Shown one piece after another: positions 12,537 through 24,904 of a DNA stretch of 64,000 nt. The notes below the pieces were generated by a model. The model saw only the letters and a list, made by a program, of their open reading frames with translations. It made no database searches and was not told the DNA's origin. Source of the stretch: Alloascoidea africana (lineage: Eukaryota; Ascomycota; Alloascoideomycetes; Alloascoideales; Alloascoideaceae); assembly GCA_030581615.1 (NCBI GenBank), contig JAKTTT010000001.1:744001-808000 (forward strand). The letters run 5' to 3'. The translations under genes and the position numbers were made by a program. Each line of letters opens with the position of its first letter. The first letter of the stretch is position 1.

Positions 12537-15500
12537 ATGGACACTGTCTGTGTTGTGATAGCTAAATCCGATAAGGCCTGGGAATCAATAATTACTACGG
12601 AGGGCCCACTCCTGAAAAAGCCAAAGATCAAACCTGCAGAAAGCCTGGACTTTCAGAAACTTGTGCTGCTTGTTAATCGGAGACTCCACTTTTCTTTTGA
12701 AATACAATGTACGAATGGTGTGAACCCGTGTGCTCATGATCTTAAAATCCCAATCTCTATCGACCCCAACAGCGATGGGAAATTAACTGTCTCTACACGA
12801 GCCATGGGTAGAGCTTATCACAAGGGCGTCTTAGCTACACTCACCTTAGATCCATCCCGGGGCGACAAACCAGACTTCAATTTGTTACGGAAAGAATTAT
12901 GCTTTTTTTCAAGGATAAGAAAAGGAAGGGCTGTGCCTGAACCTCCAATACTTTCTTTTGAAAGCGCCATCAGTACTTCTGGCGAAACTATATCTATCCA
13001 TGCTTCATGCCATTACTCAATACGATTCAAGGATTCCATATTTTCTGACACACAACCGAACCCATTATTCTTAAGCTTAATCGAGGAGCTGGCTGTTAAA
13101 GAAGATACCATTCCCGATGGGACTTCGGAAGCTACTGTCACGTCACAGCTCTTTTATCAAATAGCCTCAAACAATACCAAAGCATTGGTTCATGCCTGCC
13201 CTAGGATAGTAACAGGCCTTTCCGGTAAGCTCTTCAAGTACCAGGCTCAAACAGTACATTGGATGCTTCTCAAGGAAGGAGTACTATACGATGAAGAATC
13301 AAACACATATTCTCCTCTTGCAAAGGATGATCTGAGACTTTCAAAGCTTGCAAACAATGATATACAGGAATTAATGAATAAATTAAGCTATGGGTGGAGA
13401 CCAATACAATTATATTTACCATCTGAGAATGACAATAGTCAAGATATAACCACATTGTGGTTTGACAAGTTTACTGGCGCCCTTTGCACTCATGAAACGG
13501 TTGTGGCACTGCTGAAAACCGAGAGAAACACATTAAAACATTCTATTGCGCAAGGACTTTTAGCGGAGGAAATGGGACTGGGAAAGACGATTGAAGTGAT
13601 CGCTCTCGCTTTACAAAACCCCAGACCCCAAGATACAATAGGTAAGGAAATATTCGATCCAGTACTATGTCAATTGGTTACAACATCCAAAACAACCTTA
13701 ATCGTCGCCCCTGCTCCTATCCAAAGGCAATGGCTTTTAGAAATCGAAAGCTTTGCACCTTCATTGTCGGTCTGTGTTTACAAAGGCGTTGGTAAAAAAG
13801 TTAAAAGGAGAGATGTTAGCATGCATATACCTGAAAGCGATCTACCAGAAGCAATAAGCATAGAGTTTCTATCGCAATTTGACTTTGTGGTAGTTAGCTA
13901 TTCTACTTTGACAAAAGAGATACATTATGCTGAATATACAAAAAGACGATGGCAAAATCCTAGAACGGAATTGATCACTCCCTTGTTGAAGCTACAATTT
14001 TGGAGAGTCATAATTGATGAAATTCAGATGAACTCAAAGTCATCAGCAGCTAGTGCTGTCGTAAGATCAATCCCTCGATTTCATTCCTGGGGAGTATCAG
14101 GTACACCTCTCAGCAAGAATCTTGCTGATTTGTCTGACATTTTGATATCTCTTAGATATCATCCTTTTGTGAGATATTTATCGTCACCAACTGGAAAGAA
14201 TAGCCCTTTTGATATTCTAGTTCATGATCCTTTGGAGTTTAAGAGGCTCTTTATGGGGCTAACAGTAAGACACACCAAGAAGTCAGTAAATTCAGAGATT
14301 TCCTTACCTCAACAGAAGAGGTTGTTAATTTCCATACCTTTCACGCCGGTCGAGGAAGAAAACTATCAACACATTTTCACCTCTTTTTTGGAGCTTACAG
14401 GCTTTAATCACAATGGTGATCGAAAGAAAGAGTATGATGGATCATCGCAGCAGCTAATAATATTAATGAAACAATGGCTATTCACATTAAGAAGAATCTG
14501 CTGCTACCGAGATCTAGAGCCTGGGAACCGAATCACTAAAGTATCAACCATAAATGACATACTGGAGGATATGTACGATAACCTCAGTGGAGAACTTCTC
14601 ACACACTCCAAATTACTCTATCTAGCATCATTGGATCTTGGACGATATTATGAGCTGATGGGTGATTCTCAAAAGTCTCTGTCTACTTTTCTAGGCACTG
14701 TTGGAGAAGTAGAGACTATTGTAAACGAGCTGAAAGAAGAAACAGCATTTTTGGAAAAGAACAAGAGAGAAAGAGAGCCAGAAGATTTTATCAAAAAGAG
14801 CGACGAACGGGAGCTTTTGGAAGATGATGAAACGGACCAAATAGAAGATGGGCCTATTAACAAAGCCAGATCAAGATTACGGGCTTGGATGGAATTTTTA
14901 CACCGTTTTTATTTTTTCATTGCATCGGCCCATTACCAGTTGTACAAGGACTACGATGAAACAGCCTTAAAGTTAATAAGAGAGTTGGAATTTTCAAACG
15001 AAGAGATAGGAGGTATTGTCATGTCAGAGGATAATGAGAAAGTTAAAGAGATTATAGAACATCAAACACTAGAACAGACCTACTACGAGAAGGCCGAGTT
15101 ACTACGAGAAGAAATTTTGGGAGATGCCATAGAAAAGGTAGAAATGCTTTCAAAAATTTTGAACCAACGAATCAAAAATGATCACTTTGTGTACTTCAAA
15201 GACACCGCCTCTGTTGCAGATAAATGCGTTATAGTGCTCAAGTCTAGGACCCTTTCAGAGCCAAGCAAAATTGCTCCTCATCAAATAGCAAGCGTTTATT
15301 TATCTCTACAGAAGCAGGCAAAGCAAATTCAGGTTTGGCGCCAGAATCTGATCAAACTATTGCTCAGTCCAATACAACAGAAAGATGATGAAGCTACTGG
15401 CGAAGAGTACGGATCTTCGCTTACGGACCAGGAAAACGCTTTTCTTCTTTTGGAAGTCTTACAGTTGTGTTATCGCGATAGATTGAAAGCGATTACAGGA

Positions 15501-17047
15501 GTGGATTACTCCCTTGGAGCAGACCTAGAGTCTCGGTTTACATATAAATTGGAGACGAAATCAGAATTTCAACAAAAGCTAGCGAAAACCAGAGAGGAGA
15601 TAAACCCCAGTATTGGGAATAATAGCTTGAAAGAATTCCACAAACTTATCGCTAATGAAAGCAGAAAGGTCAAAGAAGCAGGCAACAAAGAAGTCAAATC
15701 TGTTGACAAGCTTATCAAGCAATTGAGATATTTGTCTACTGGCCAGACAAAAGAACTGGAGAACTTTAGAAAAGAAGTTTTTGATCTGTTCAACAAACTT
15801 TACAATGCCAGAGTCGAGTACTATCGCAGGCTTCAAAGCATCTCTGATAACGTTCAATCTTATACTCCTTTTGACAGTGAGCTAAAAGAAGGTGAAATTA
15901 ATGGAAAACCTGCGAATCATAGCGGAATTCCCGCAAAAGTAGAAAAGACGAAAAACCGATTGACTACTATAATTAACAAGAAAAAGGGTCGTCTACATTA
16001 CCTAGCTTCTCTTCGTCACAGCTTGTTAGGTTCCTCACCTGAAAATGTTGACTCGAAATTGAGGTTCTGCGTAATTTGTCAAGGAGATATTGATAATGGT
16101 GCAATGACGCCATGTGGACATCAATACTGTAGTGAATGCATCTTAGAATGGGTAAAAGTGAGCAGACTTTGTCCAATCTGTCAGACTCCAATGAAAAGAG
16201 ATGCAATTTATTTTTTTTCATTCAAGAGGCTCGATATTATGGGGACTAGTAAGGACAAATCAAAATGCAATTACCAGACCGCAAAAGCAATTGATTACGA
16301 ACCCGTTGATCAAACATTCCTAGGTGAAGTTAAAGAAATACCTCTTGAGAAGCAATATGGCACCAAAGTAGACACTATTGTTCGATTATGCAAGGTAAGG
16401 ATACCAAACACTTTTTTCTAGGTTCGGCAATGGCTGACTCTTGTTTCTTTTATAGTGGTTGACTGCACGCGACACGGAAGCACAAATTGTGGTGTTTAGT
16501 CAATTCTCAGATATTATTCCAGTTATTGAAACCTCTTTTCAAGAGAACGAAGTAAAATATACTACTTTCAAAGATATCGAAAGGTTCAAAAGTGATCACC
16601 GAGTTCCCTGCCTTTTATTCCCAGGAAAACAGAATGCGTGAGTATTCTTTAACATTATTTGTGTTTGTTTAGTTTGCTAATGTGAATGTTAGGGCTGGCC
16701 TTAACCTGATTAACGCGAATCATATTATTCTTTGCGAACCAATAATGAACCCAGGTGTTGAAATGCAGACAGTGAGCCGCATACACAGAATTGGCCAGCG
16801 TCGGCAGACATCTGTTTGGATGATTTCAATTTCGAATACTATTGAACAGTCCCTTTTGAATTACCTTTTTAGATCCAAGCAAAAGATAATTGAACATAAC
16901 CAGAGCCAAAACGATGATGAAGAAATGGTTGAATCAGAAAACAGCACCTGGAAGTTGTGCAAGGAAGATAATGATGACATAGAAGCTGAAGAATTGTACT
17001 ATCTTTTTTTTGGGCATAACTCATGGTTCTCTAAAACGGTTGCATAA
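12537..17047 (+). CDS. SNF2-family ATPase with RING finger, Irc20/SHPRH-like E3 ligase
   Basis: Three exons give 1,464 residues: 12537-16394, 16456-16637 and 16693-17047. Intron 1 (61 nt) runs GTAAGG to TATAG. Intron 2 (55 nt) runs GTGAGT to GTTAG with a TGCTAAT branch. The frame is kept through both. Motif I is EEMGLGKTIEV (near residue 350). Motif II is DEIQ (near 495), and SGTPLSK follows. After a long helical, coiled-coil-rich insert comes a C3HC4 RING (about 1176-1216, CVICQ...CGHQYC...CPIC). The C-terminal helicase lobe ends with AGLNLINANHIILCEP and HRIGQRRQTSVW (near 1377). A RING inserted between the two lobes defines Irc20 and SHPRH, which are ubiquitin ligases linked to DNA repair and recombination in the nucleus. 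Length is close to S. cerevisiae Irc20. The convergent neighbour is the MINDY gene. Confidence 0.9.
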
Positions 17048-17337
17048 GCACTCTTTATGTTGTTTAGGAAATTTTTATCTCATTCTCACAAACTTGACTA
17101 GTCCGGATAAATGCATGCCAAGGGGTTTTTTGTTTAATGAACATGATAACTGATTATGTTATAGCCATGCCTCGCCTGGCTTTGTTGTTGGAAAAAAGGT
17201 GGAATATTTATATCTTTGTATAGACGTTTATAGTATTGAAGAATTGAATTGAACACAAACATTCAGAAAACTAAAAGCAATTAATAAAGACATGATAAGA
17301 AACTAGCAAACGCCTCGTGACTCTCTAAACTTCTCCA

Positions 17338-18798
17338 TTACATGATTATACACTTTGACTTTTTCTTCCCATCCTCGATACGAGAGTTTCTATTCTTTCT
17401 TCTTGAGTTTGCACGTAGCGGCTGTTGTCCCGATTGTTGCTGCTGCTGCTGCTGCTGCTGCTGTTGTTGTTGTTGACGTCGCTGTTGGTTGCGTCTGTAG
17501 TTCTCATCAAACATGTCCTGTTGTGCTCTAGCATACTGCTCGTCTTCTTCTGCTTGTATGGCCCTTGCAAGAACAAGATCATCTTCCTCTTGCAATCCCG
17601 ATAAGCCAAAACCAGCTCCACCGCCAGTTGCGCTCACCGGCTCAAATGTGCCAGAATAGAACAAGTCGTCTTGGCCACCAACACCTGTGACAGATTGCCA
17701 GACAACGTCTTTGCGAGAATCAAAGCCTGTATCAGTAACCAAAGAGTATATGTTAGAGCCATGTCGGTAAATTGTGGAGAAGTGATCATTCCTGAAAAAT
17801 ACGGCAAATGATCCATTGGGAAGCAGATCTGTTAGGAATTGAATCCCATACTGGGTTAGCTGCGTTGCCGTTCTTCCCAAAAAGTTTTTCACAAGTTCAG
17901 CCCTGTTGATGAGCTCTTGATCCGCAGAGGTCGCATTCGTGGTATCTAGCTCGTGAATAGAAACAAGCAAATTTTGGGAAGCTTCATACGAGGATGTCTT
18001 TTCAACAGCAGGATATTCGTAGTCGGACGGATCGACCAGCCACCCATGCACAATGTCAACTTTATATGATCTAAACAAGGCCATCTCGTCGTTATCCTCA
18101 AATGACCCGGTGAAAATTGGATTAATGTTCAGTCCTGTGTGCAAATTGGGAAGCATAGTAAGAACCTTGTTCAAGTCATCCGGTGCTGCCGCACCGCTTG
18201 CAGTCTTTTTCGAATAATGGGTAATCAGAATGTCTCCAAGAGTCTCCAAGACTACATCCAAAGCAACTGTTGACTTTCTCTCTGTCAAAGAAACCAGAGA
18301 GTGCGCATCAAGATAGTACTCATACCCTGGCTCGGCGGGACGGGAGACGTGAGCCAGAATTAGTGTGTTGACAAGCGCTATCAAAGCACATGGCCCATTC
18401 TCGTTCTGTAATAAGATCCAAGTTGAGTGATTGTTACCTCGGTCGTCATACCATTCAATGCTCTTGACTTTGAATCTGATTTCGCTTGTTGGTTTACCCT
18501 GGGCAAACGCCGGGATAGAGGAAACTGTAGTGGGGCCCAAATCAACTAATGGGCTTTCATCAAATGCTTTACCCTTTCCATTCCCTCGTGGGTTGCCACT
18601 GGGGGCAGTGAGGACCTCTGACGTAGTGTGAGGATCTGATCTGCTGGGAAGATCCACATCCAAAAGGGTGTTGCTGGGTGCCTCGGAAAGTCCTTCTGTA
18701 TTAGACTCATCTAGAAACGGATTCTGGCTCGCAGAAGACGAGTTTTGAACCCTATCAGAGTCAATTGGCTGTTTTGGAAGCTGGCTCATTCTAGTCAA
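17338..18798 (-). CDS. MINDY-family K48-chain deubiquitinase with MIU, polyglutamine and CAAX end
   Basis: 486 residues, no intron. A disordered Ser/Pro-rich N-terminus (1-100) precedes the MINDY catalytic domain (about 105-380). This carries NENGPCALIALVN with candidate catalytic Cys137, and FRNDHFSTIYRHG with candidate His339. A ubiquitin-interacting helix of MIU type follows (about 403-425, EEDDLVLARAIQAEEDEQYA). A run of 14 glutamines (442-455) and a basic tail end in CIIM, a CAAX prenylation signal. The family cleaves K48-linked ubiquitin chains; the yeast homologues are MIY1 and YGL082W. Together, MIU plus prenyl anchor suggest a membrane-bound enzyme that holds long chains. A second ATG at codon 4 could be the start. 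The gene is convergent with IRC20. Confidence 0.9.
   Translation of the reverse strand: MTRMSQLPKQPIDSDRVQNSSSASQNPFLDESNTEGLSEAPSNTLLDVDLPSRSDPHTTSEVLTAPSGNPRGNGKGKAFDESPLVDLGPTTVSSIPAFAQGKPTSEIRFKVKSIEWYDDRGNNHSTWILLQNENGPCALIALVNTLILAHVSRPAEPGYEYYLDAHSLVSLTERKSTVALDVVLETLGDILITHYSKKTASGAAAPDDLNKVLTMLPNLHTGLNINPIFTGSFEDNDEMALFRSYKVDIVHGWLVDPSDYEYPAVEKTSSYEASQNLLVSIHELDTTNATSADQELINRAELVKNFLGRTATQLTQYGIQFLTDLLPNGSFAVFFRNDHFSTIYRHGSNIYSLVTDTGFDSRKDVVWQSVTGVGGQDDLFYSGTFEPVSATGGGAGFGLSGLQEEDDLVLARAIQAEEDEQYARAQQDMFDENYRRNQQRRQQQQQQQQQQQQQQSGQQPLRANSRRKNRNSRIEDGKKKSKCIIM
17434..17475 (-). repeat. CAG/CAA trinucleotide array coding 14 glutamines
   Basis: On the reverse strand four CAA, eight CAG and two CAA codons run in frame inside the MINDY gene, followed by SGQQ. 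The eight uninterrupted CAG units make it a likely length-variable site. Confidence 0.9.
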
Positions 18799-18930
18799 GT
18801 TCCCTGCAGATGCTGGAAGAGGCGAGGCTTTGTTTGTGGAGAAAAGGTTTAGGATTCTTCTGAGCGTACATTACACACCGGTCTGAGTATTACTCACATT
18901 GATATACTAACTATGTACGACATAGCATTC

Positions 18931-21900
18931 TTACCATGAGATTCTGGCAATAACTCCCTTAGGATATTTGCGAACAAAAAACTTTCTGGTTTCATCAAGG
19001 AAGAGCAAAATGAAGCCGAACGCTAAAGGCAGGAAAAAATATTCAACTGGAACAGTGCTGGAATTGATGACTTTCTGAAGGCGTGGAATATAGTTGAAGA
19101 TAAAGATCATCACAAACGCAAACAGTATGCCGATGAATAGCCTAGGGCTCTGTGTCTCCTTGTTAAACAAAGGCGGATGATTTATCACACTCATATATCT
19201 TGTCCTGATACACATGAGATTGAAGAATTGCATTATAACCAAGTTGGTGAAAAAGATACTGGAAGCTTTGTTCGTGACAGTAGCGACATACTCCGGCGTC
19301 GCACCTTTCACATCGCCAAAAGACATTGTCAAGTCGCTGAACTTGAGACCTTGGCGCTAAATTTTTGAAAGTGTAAGCGGATGAATGTGAAGAGAATCGA
19401 GAAATAAAAAACATACCTGCATATACCAAAATGCCATGGCATTGGAACATAAGGATTCGATTACACCAATAAAGAGATACGCTTGCCCGAAGAATTTGGC
19501 ATTGACCAAACGCTCCCCAGTAACGCTCCTTGGTAGTCTTTTCAGGAGATCTCTTTCTGGTTTTTCATACGTTAGCATAACAGCTGACAAACAATCAGTT
19601 AAACAGCAAATGACAATCATCAGGAAGGATGACAGAACCTGTGGAAGCCCGAAAAAGACGTTCAACAGAACTGGCCATATTTCACTAAATGAACCAGCAG
19701 GAACGAGATAGAGGATGACTTTCTTCAAATTGTCTACAAGAATTGTGTTAGTTTGTACTGCGAGCCACATGTTGATAAGAACTTACCAAACACCAGTCTT
19801 CCGTATTTGAGAGCATGCACCATGCTCGAAAAGCTGTCAAAAAGAACAAGATCTGAGGCCTCGATGGCAACATCCGAGCCGTTTCCCATGGCTATTCCAA
19901 CGTCTGCCGCCTTCAGCGAGGGTGCGTCGTTGACTCCGTCGCCCGTCATCCCAACAATGTGCTTCCTGCTTTGGAACTCCTTCACAATCCGGTACTTTTG
20001 CTCTGGCGTCGTCCGCGCAAACACAATCTCCCTGTAGTCTGTGAGATGGCACCACTGGTTCTCGTTCAGCGCGCCTAGCGACCCGCCATTCACCACTATT
20101 GCCCTGTCGATGAGGTCCTCGTTAAGGCTTTTCTTGGACGCTTCGGGAATTGTGTACTCAGGATCCAGGTCGTCTGAGCTGTCAATGCAGTCGCTGCGGA
20201 CTGTCACAATCCCACACTGCTGGGCGATAGCCAGTGCCGTGAGCTCATAGTCGCCCGTCACCATTGCCAGGCGGATTCCAGCTCCTTGCAGAGTCTCGAC
20301 CACATCTGGGATGTCGTCCTTCGGCGGATCTGTGATTCCAGCCAGCCCAAGAAGTACGAGGTTTGCTTTCGCCATCCCAAAAATGCCGTTCGCGAAAGTT
20401 TCAGAGGTTGGCGGGTTCATTGACTCCAGCGACTTGGACGGGACCGTGAGCCTCCTGGCCAGCAGGATCACTCGCTTTCCCTTCACGGACCAGGCCTTCT
20501 GGAGATCCGAGATTCTGCTTAAGTACTCCTGAGTAATCTCCTTGATCTCTCTGTCGCCAGGATCGAGATAGTACAGGCATCTGGGAAGGAGAATATCAGG
20601 AGCGCCTTTCACAAACAGAAGATGGTCTTCTTCTCTCTTGACGCCGAGCTGGTCAAAGTACACTGGGTCCGCGTTGTAGTGCCCAGGCACGGGCTTGAAG
20701 AGACTGACCATGAACTTGTTTTTGCTGTCGAATGGCAGCTCGTACACCTTTTCCCACTTGCTTCTGGTTTCGCCAACAGACGAAATGTACTCAGAGAACC
20801 TCAACAGAGCCTGGTCTGTAGCGTCGCCGTGGATCTCTCGCTCGGCAAGAGGAGCCTTTCCCTGGTCGTTCTCCGAAGTTGGCGCAGCAAATTCGCCGGC
20901 GTTGCACAATGCCGCTGCTGTTTGGAGCTGTTTCAAACATTGTGGATCAGGGCGGTCGTTATCCTCGTCAATCAGCGACTCGTCCAGTACGTCGTAGCCA
21001 TGAGCTCCCACAGACACGTTTGTCACAAACATTTTGTTCTTGGTAAGTGTTCCCGTTTTGTCTGAGCATATCACAGACACAGAGCCCAGGGTTTCGACAA
21101 CAGCCAGCGATTTACAAAGAATGTTATGTTTCTGCATTTTCCAAGCGGTAATCGTCAAGCACATTCCAAAAGCAACAGGTAAGCCTTCAGGAATAAAAGC
21201 CACTGCAATGCTGACACAATCAATGATCAATCCACTAACGTTAATCCAATCGTGATGCTTCTTTCGTATCCAAGTAGCCCAAACGATGATTACCACAATA
21301 ACCGTTGTGAAAATAAGGATTGTAGTAATCACAATAAATCTCAGAATTTCTTTCTGGATGGGAGTCAATCCTGTAGTAGGAGCGGAAGACATTTTTGCAA
21401 TTTTACCAAAGACAGTATTGTCTCCTGTTGACACCACAACTCCAGTTCCATTTCCTGAGGTACAAAAGGACCCTTGCATTGCAATTGATTTCGATTCCAA
21501 ATAGTTGGTCCCCAATGAAGACGGCTCGGCAGAGCCTATCACGGGCTTTGACTCACCAGTGAGCACAGCTCTGTCAAATTTCAACTCAGTAGATGCTTCG
21601 ACAATTCTCAAATCAGCGGGGATTTTACTACCAATTTTGAATTTCACAACGTCTCCAGGAACCAACTCTTTGGAAAAAATGACCGAGATTTTTCCATCTC
21701 TTACCACCATTGAAGTCTCAGGCATCATGCTGCTAATCGATTCCATCACCTTGGAAGAGGAATAATCTTGCCAAGCATTGAAAGCAGCTTGGATAACAAA
21801 GACGATGAGCATGACGATACCCAGAGCCAAATTAGCAGCTTGAGGGTTAGGATTACCAAGTGGTTTCCAACAAACACAACAGAGAATACCAGCAATTAAC

Positions 21901-22382
21901 AACAATGGTCCAAACCCATTGAAAAGGTATGAGAAAATTTTCTTCGCCAAATGTCTGGATGGCTTTGAATGAGCATTAACACCATAAAGTTTTTGCCTTC
22001 CTGGAATGTCATTTTCATTAAGACCTTCTCCCAACGAAGTATCAAGTTTGAGATATAGTTGCTTAAGAGGCAATGTGTGCCAATCAAGGTGAGAGAATTC
22101 ATTAATTGTGGGATCCTCGACCTGACTCTGTTTGGACTCCTCTCTTTCGTGGGCTTCGTCAACGCCAAGCGAGAGTGTTCTATAGAAAGCAGGAAGAAGA
22201 ACTTCGGGTGCAATTTTTCTTTTTCCACTCAAAGTGCGCTCGAGGCTAATTCTGGACCTTGAACGGGACTGACTGCGATTGTGGCCACGGTCATAGATAC
22301 TTTTCTTGGACTTCCTTCCCCGTTCGGCGTCTTCAGCAATTTCAATGGTGAAAGATTTGGTTTTGGGCTCCGAATCAGACAT
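18931..22382 (-). CDS. P-type alkali-cation ATPase, Na,K-ATPase/ACU-like (copy 1)
   Basis: Three exons give 1,112 residues: 22382-19787, 19733-19417 and 19356-18931. The introns are 53 nt and 60 nt, with GTAAGT and GTATGT donors. I chose the ATG at 22382 (MSDSEPK) over one 43 codons upstream because the cytoplasmic N-terminus begins there and the upstream part is hydrophobic leader-like sequence. Seen in order: a cation-ATPase N domain (FSHLDWHTLPL), LTGES, M4 PEGLP (Glu399), the phosphorylation motif CSDKTGTLT (Asp near 441), FARTTPEQKY, MTGDGVNDAP, DNLKK and M5-M10. This is a type II pump close to animal Na,K-ATPase alpha chains and to fungal Na,K/ACU pumps. M5 keeps Glu883; M6 reads ICCLTD, with Cys where animal pumps have an Asp. 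It is a tandem paralogue of 24905-28331. Confidence 0.9.
19718..21175. repeat. identical block shared with the second ATPase gene (copy 1 side)
   Basis: This 1,458-bp stretch matches 25706-27163 base for base wherever I compared them (constant offset 5,988), including the 53-nt intron at 19734-19786. Both edges are sharp: at 21175/21176 the copies split into different codons just after the M4 motif, and at 19718 they split inside exon 2. Outside the block the copies are clearly diverged. G+C is raised inside it. Confidence 0.92.
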
Positions 22383-24904
22383 GTTCCTTTTGCAAAGTGC
22401 AGCTAGAAGTTGGATAGTAAATCCGGGGAAACAGTATTTGAAACAGAGTTTGAAAAAGTACTTTGGAGAGTGTGCTAACACAGCCAAAAAGGAAGAGAAT
22501 ACTGAGAGCAAGGGAAAATTGGAAGAAAAGGGGAGCTTTATACCCTCCAGGATATCACTACGATTGAATTATCGTCCTAAGAAAGCAGGATTCAAAGTTT
22601 GTCACTTTTTTCGGTTTTAATTTCGATACTAGAGTTCGAATTTTCAGATATTCTTCTATCTTCTTTGGTTACATCGTGCTGGAAACACAATTTCAGGATA
22701 CCAGAAATCTAAGCCATGCTACTATGGGAGAGGCATTTTTGCCAGCCCTGAAAGGGTGGTGCGAGAACTACTGCGTGGCGGTCTTTGCTCACCCTCATTG
22801 GCCATGTTGGGACATATCTGAGTTCATCTCAGTGAATGAGCGATTTTTGAAGATTTAGTTAAACATATGAAAAGGGTGTTTGGGTGAACGCGTAGGGTGG
22901 TGTCCTTCTATGGCGTTGAGACATTTTTTTTCCATTGCTGTAAACAAGCATATGAATGGACAAAGTAAATAGAGTCAGACCCATTATAGAATGGAGATCT
23001 CCATTCCACTTGTGCTCCTGACAGCGTCCCAAATAGTCAAAGTCACGAATATCCCTCGCGTTAGTCTATTTGCAGTAGTTTTTGCGAGTTCCTTGATCAC
23101 AATCGTACCCCACACTATGAGGCACCAGTAGTATAAACTGAAGTACGTCATCTTGAGCGATAAATGAAATGATTATTCTCTCCCTTTGCTTTCAGTCAAC
23201 ACGTTGAAGTTAGCTGACGTCAATTATTATTCACCTTTGTCCATACTTTTTCTACATTTATTAGTCTGAAAACTACTCTCAGAAGTGTTCTAATCCTCGT
23301 AAGTTCTTGATTTCGGTACATGTAGATAAGATTGCGTTGACATCTCCTTACAACCAGACTGGCGGAGTGCATAGGCATGAAAGGCTGAGAACTCATTCTT
23401 AAACCTAATCTTCCTTTTCTGTACCATCTGGAATCAAGTGAATATTCAAAAGGGTTTCGCATAGCCTTCCCATGTTTAAAACAATTCTTGCCAGCGCCAT
23501 ACTCTTGGTAACTTTTTTGAGTTTTTTAGCCGCGGCTTTTCGCTTTTTCCCTTTCGAGATTGAGCCCTTCGAGTTTTATGCTTATTAGCATATTTTGAAG
23601 TTTTGTTATTCGATGGACGCGCACAACAAATCCCATCCTTCTATTCCTAAATCTAATCTACAAAATGATAGAAGTAAACAACGTAGGCTACTCTCCGTTG
23701 CCGCTCCCTATCAAATTTGAATCAACTTTCTTTCCACTTCCTGTACAGTTATTGAATATTTTGAGCAATTATAGTTTGAATTAGACTTCCTTTTTGTTAT
23801 TCCAAAACATGGCAATACAATTCACTGCAATTGGATTCACAAGATAAAAGTACAAAGTATATGTTAAAAGGCAAGAGACTGTCTTGGCTTATGCCAGCTC
23901 ACCGGCTTCCACACGGAGGGTCGCAGAATATCTGACCAAGTTGGCAAATTCGCTTTCTACACAGACGTTGCTTTCAAAATGGCTAGGTTTTTAACGAGAA
24001 ATTCACCAAATGCTCTCTGTGCAAGCCCCGCTCCCAACAAAGGGTGTACGGGTGTTGACGTTCTGGGATAATCTAGGGGCAAGGAAGTTCATTAAGAGAG
24101 GCCTCGGATAGAAAATGAATAAGTAGTATTTTAAATCTGTGGCGTAGTTGATAAATTGGAAAGATTTTAGCTGGTGTCCGGTGCTGGGTCCTTTAAGATG
24201 ACTTCTATAAATATACTTAGTGGGAAGTGATTCACACCAGGAGGCCTCAAAATACGGAACGATACTAGCACATTAAATATATCCTTTAGATTAGCTAGCT
24301 TGCAATGATAATGTGGTAAATTATAGTAGATCTCGCTCATGACATCATAAAAGGGCAAATATGAATGAAATTTAAAAAGCTGAAGACTAAACTTCCATCT
24401 AGTGCATGCCCTCAGAAAACCAATCTAGTAACAGAACGGCTCGGAAATTTTTCTCTTTCCAACTTTATTAGAGATGATTGAATTGAATGTTCTTAACCAC
24501 GAGTGTTTCAGAACCTGTAGTAAACCCTGGTCTCAAATATTGAGTATAAAGGTAACAAAGTCGACTCCTTGCGTCAATATCTAGATCAAAGTATGAGAAG
24601 ATCATGAGCAATCCTGTCACCCTTTTTGCTGGGTTTTGTTAAGCTTTGAATAGCTTGAAGCAATGAAACAAGTCTTTGTTTTCTTGACATTCATTTCAAC
24701 CAGTATCGAGAGACTTTTTGTTGAGTATCTGGTTAATACTTGTCTAGGATTAAGTCAAAGTGTTTTCGCGAATGGGGACAGTGGTTGAAACTAGTATATT
24801 GAAAATAAACGGATCCTTATTGATCATACTACTTCTCTCTACATAAACATAAATTCTACTCCAAAAAATTAAACGATTGATAATGAAAATCCGGGCAAAC
24901 TTTT
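22383..24904. other. spacer between the two ATPase genes
   Basis: 2.5 kb that includes the copy 1 promoter and the region past the stop codon of copy 2. Short frames (22676-22858, 23220-23462, 24167-24358) have no recognisable product. I see no third ATPase remnant and no repeat at the ends of the duplication. Confidence 0.6.
22536..22542 (-). promoter_or_regulatory. core promoter of ATPase copy 1
   Basis: TATAAAG on the reverse strand, about 155 bp before the start at 22382. It sits in CTGGAGGGTATAAAGCTCCC, which resembles the second copy's CTGGAGACTATAAATTCCC, so the two core promoters share ancestry. Confidence 0.5.

Noticed and set aside
20622-21065. 147-codon forward frame inside ATPase copy 1 (repeated at 26610-27053)
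   Set aside because: Antisense shadow of the GC-rich coding block. Its presence in both copies only reflects the identical DNA.
22383-24904. possible third ATPase copy or mobile element between the duplicates
   Set aside because: No pump motifs, terminal repeats or transposase-like frames could be found.
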